Source: Bacillota bacterium (GTDB lineage Bacteria > Bacillota > Bacilli > Lactobacillales > Enterococcaceae). Taken from it: 6,265 bases of DNA. Position numbers and translations under genes: made by a program. Positions 4,211 to 6,265 of the stretch are shown here, in pieces; the stretch's first letter is position 1, and every line of letters begins with the position of its first letter. Location: assembly GCA_023389005.1 (NCBI GenBank), contig JAEWFE010000101.1, forward strand, positions 1-6,265. The letters are read 5' to 3'. The notes under the pieces were generated by a model. That model did no database searches, was not told where the DNA came from, and worked only from the letters and a program-made list of their open reading frames with translations.

Positions 4211-6265
4211 ATGGAAAATTATAGGAAAATTTTTAAAATAGTAGCGACAGTGGCTTTTATAGGGATGGTATTGTTTTCTAATATGTTAGGTGTAAAAAAT
4301 GTTTATGCATACAATTCCACCATTGCCGACCACAGCAAAGATAAAGAATTTTATGTTGCGAGAAGATATACTTCTGTAGAAAATGGTATTAATTCTTATC
4401 CGATTCGTTTATTTGGCCCCTATCAATCATCAAATCCAAGAGCTACTAAGACTCCAGACATTAAAGAATGGGAAATAGCTTATTGTATAAATGGTTATTT
4501 TAGTCAAACCCTATTAAGAGGTTGGGCTATACCAAGTGGAGATCAGTCTACTCTAGCTTATGCTAAAATGCCATATACTCAAGAAAATGTATATCGGATG
4601 GTAGGTGATTATGATAATGTTCAAGGTTATAATTATCATAGGGAAGTTCCTTTGAATATTGACCAAATATTAAAGAAAATTCTTTATATAGGATATCCTT
4701 ATGATGCGAAAAATCTTCAGCAAAATTTGGGAGATAGGCAATTTGAACAAGTAACGCAAGCTGTTATTTATAATTATACCGATCATTCAAGTAAAGGAGC
4801 AAAGGAAAGAGACACGTTAAAAGGTATTGGCGGAGAAGTATATACTGCTTATCAAAAGATGGTAGATTTAATTGATAATCATTTTGATGAATTAGTAATG
4901 CCTAGTGATTTTGAAGTTAATATTTATGAGTGGTATCATCATCCGTTGCGTACAGATTATGTGAGTTATCAAAATTTATTGACATCGTCAATTTCTGAAC
5001 GTCGCATACCAATCAAATTTAGAAAAGTAGATAATCAAAATCAGACACTTTCAGGTGCTAGAATTCAGGTTATGAACTCAGATTCAGGGAAAGATTACGG
5101 TGAATGGATTTCAGGTGAAGATAAGGTGTTAAATTTATTACCTGGAAATTACGAATTTATTGAAAAGTCTGCACCGAAAGGCTATGAGAAAGCTGAAAAA
5201 ATAGTATTCAGAATTAATAATGCTGGAAAAGTCACTTATAAGAATGAGAGCGGTCGATATGTTGATATGCCAACTGACAATGGGACTTATCTCTTAAAGA
5301 TGGTAGATGAGAAATCTAGTGTTGTTTTTCGGGATATTATTTTTAGTAAAAGAAATTTAAATGGTGATGAAATTGCGGGTGCACAGATTCAGATTAAACA
5401 AGATGAAGAAGTTGTAGAACAATGGACATCCGAAGAAGGACAATCGCATCAAATCAGCTTAGCGCCAGGAATCTATACATTCCATGAAGAAGCAGCACCG
5501 AAAGGTTACGTAGCAGTGACAGATTTCGTGTTTACTGTTAAAGAAGATGGTACAGTAGAAGTACATGAAACACCAGATGCGAAGGTTAAAGATGGCAAAG
5601 TAGTTGTTACAGACCAAGCAGAAAAGAAAAAAGTCACTTTCAGCAAACAAGATATCGCAGGCAATGAAATTGCCGGTGCGCAAATTCAAATCAAACAAGG
5701 TGAAGAAGTTGTAGAAAAATGGACTTCAAAAGAAGGACAATCGCATCAAATCAGCTTAGCACCAGGAATCTATACCTTCCATGAAGAAGCAGCACCGAAA
5801 GGTTACGTTGCGGTAGCAGACTTTACATTTATTGTTCAAGAAAATGGCACAGTAGAAGTATACAAGACTTTAGATGCGAAGGTTAAAGACGGCAAAGTAG
5901 TCGTTACAGACCAAGTAGAGAAAAAAGAAGTTGTCTTTAGTAAACAAGATATCGCAGGCAATGAAATTGCCGGTGCGCTAATTCAAATCAAACAAGGTGG
6001 AGAAGTTGTCAGTGAATGGACTTCAGCAGCAGGACAATCGCATCAAATCAGCTTAGCACCAGGAATCTATACCTTCCATGAAGAAGCAGCACCGAAAGGT
6101 TACGTAGCAGTGACAGATTTCACGTTTACTGTTAAAGAAGACGGTACAGTAGAAGTACATGAAACACCAGATGCGAAGGTTAAAGATGGCAAAGTAGTCG
6201 TAACAGACCAAGTAGAGAAAAAAGAAGTTGTCTTTAGTAAACAAGATATCGCAGGCAAAGAAATC
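4211..6265 (+). CDS. Thioester-domain adhesin with CnaB isopeptide repeats, 5' part (runs off the right edge)
   Basis: The window holds 685 codons with no stop. Residues 1-33 are a signal peptide: basic start, hydrophobic core, cleavage probably after VYA. Residues about 34-245 form a thioester domain: Cys92 in AYCING, the only Cys seen, and Gln183 in VTQAVIYNYTD are the expected partners of an internal Cys-Gln thioester that can bond covalently to host amines, as in streptococcal SfbI and FbaB. Next come CnaB domains: a divergent first one (about 266-372), three close copies and the start of a fifth, at a 99-residue period. Each complete domain has Lys, Glu and Asp placed for an intramolecular isopeptide bond (Lys272/Glu318/Asp366, Lys380/Glu426/Asp468, Lys479/Glu525/Asp567, Lys578/Glu624/Asp666). 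The product is probably an extended, covalently locked surface stalk. A wall anchor is expected downstream but not visible. The ligand is unknown. Confidence 0.92.
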   Translation, partial: MENYRKIFKIVATVAFIGMVLFSNMLGVKNVYAYNSTIADHSKDKEFYVARRYTSVENGINSYPIRLFGPYQSSNPRATKTPDIKEWEIAYCINGYFSQTLLRGWAIPSGDQSTLAYAKMPYTQENVYRMVGDYDNVQGYNYHREVPLNIDQILKKILYIGYPYDAKNLQQNLGDRQFEQVTQAVIYNYTDHSSKGAKERDTLKGIGGEVYTAYQKMVDLIDNHFDELVMPSDFEVNIYEWYHHPLRTDYVSYQNLLTSSISERRIPIKFRKVDNQNQTLSGARIQVMNSDSGKDYGEWISGEDKVLNLLPGNYEFIEKSAPKGYEKAEKIVFRINNAGKVTYKNESGRYVDMPTDNGTYLLKMVDEKSSVVFRDIIFSKRNLNGDEIAGAQIQIKQDEEVVEQWTSEEGQSHQISLAPGIYTFHEEAAPKGYVAVTDFVFTVKEDGTVEVHETPDAKVKDGKVVVTDQAEKKKVTFSKQDIAGNEIAGAQIQIKQGEEVVEKWTSKEGQSHQISLAPGIYTFHEEAAPKGYVAVADFTFIVQENGTVEVYKTLDAKVKDGKVVVTDQVEKKEVVFSKQDIAGNEIAGALIQIKQGGEVVSEWTSAAGQSHQISLAPGIYTFHEEAAPKGYVAVTDFTFTVKEDGTVEVHETPDAKVKDGKVVVTDQVEKKEVVFSKQDIAGKEI
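5336..6265 (+). repeat. Tandem 297-bp CnaB-domain repeats
   Basis: Three full copies and the start of another repeat at 297 bp (99 codons): the isopeptide Lys codons are at 5348, 5645, 5942 and 6239. The segment GGACAATCGCATCAAATCAG is identical in all three full copies. The first CnaB domain of the protein (about 5006-5326) is related but too diverged to belong to this DNA repeat. The array continues past the window edge. In-frame, indel-free copies suggest variable repeat number by recombination. Confidence 0.95.

Noticed and set aside
5459..6244. Minus-strand ORFs at 5459-5698 and 6053-6244
   Set aside because: They lie two repeat lengths (594 bp) apart and share sequence because they are antisense shadows of the CnaB repeats; Phe/Cys-rich with no start signals.
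5336..6265. Regular direct repeats as a CRISPR array
   Set aside because: The 297-bp units are in-frame coding repeats with no spacer/repeat alternation.

Overview
The window looks like a surface-adhesin region from a low-GC Gram-positive bacterium of the Lactobacillales type. Three things point there: a sortase (LPXTG) anchored protein built from Mub/MucBP repeats, a thioester-domain adhesin with CnaB repeats, and a lactic-acid-bacterium-style PepF oligopeptidase. The genus cannot be fixed from the sequence; a Streptococcus, Enterococcus or Carnobacteriaceae-like host would all fit.

Layout, left to right. (1) Bases 2-1708 (+) are the C-terminal part of a Mub-repeat surface protein. It is made of near-identical 627-bp (209-residue) units and ends in a proline-rich wall segment with two LPXTG motifs, a membrane segment and an RRRK tail. 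(2) A strong bidirectional hairpin terminator at 1729-1765 separates it from a convergent gene. (3) Bases 1774-3558 (-) encode a complete M3-family zinc oligoendopeptidase (PepF type) with its own promoter and a possible operator. (4) About 650 bp of AT-rich intergenic DNA (3559-4210) carries divergent promoters. Its last 100 bases hold a 17-codon leader ORF with a good ribosome binding site, and part of that ORF is complementary to the ribosome binding site of the next gene. (5) Bases 4211-6265 (+) are the 5' part of a large adhesin: signal peptide, thioester domain (candidate Cys92-Gln183 pair), then at least four CnaB domains and the start of a fifth. The domains have Lys/Glu/Asp triads placed as in the FbaB CnaB2 (SpyCatcher/SpyTag) domain. 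The gene runs off the right edge.

The two surface proteins probably serve attachment to host surfaces: mucus glycans for the Mub protein, and covalent thioester capture on an isopeptide-locked stalk for the other. PepF is a cytoplasmic peptide-degrading enzyme that sits between them with no evident functional link. The most unusual signal is the apparent translational attenuator in front of the thioester adhesin. There, the leader ORF contains a 9+6 bp complement to the adhesin's Shine-Dalgarno region, so leader translation could control adhesin synthesis.
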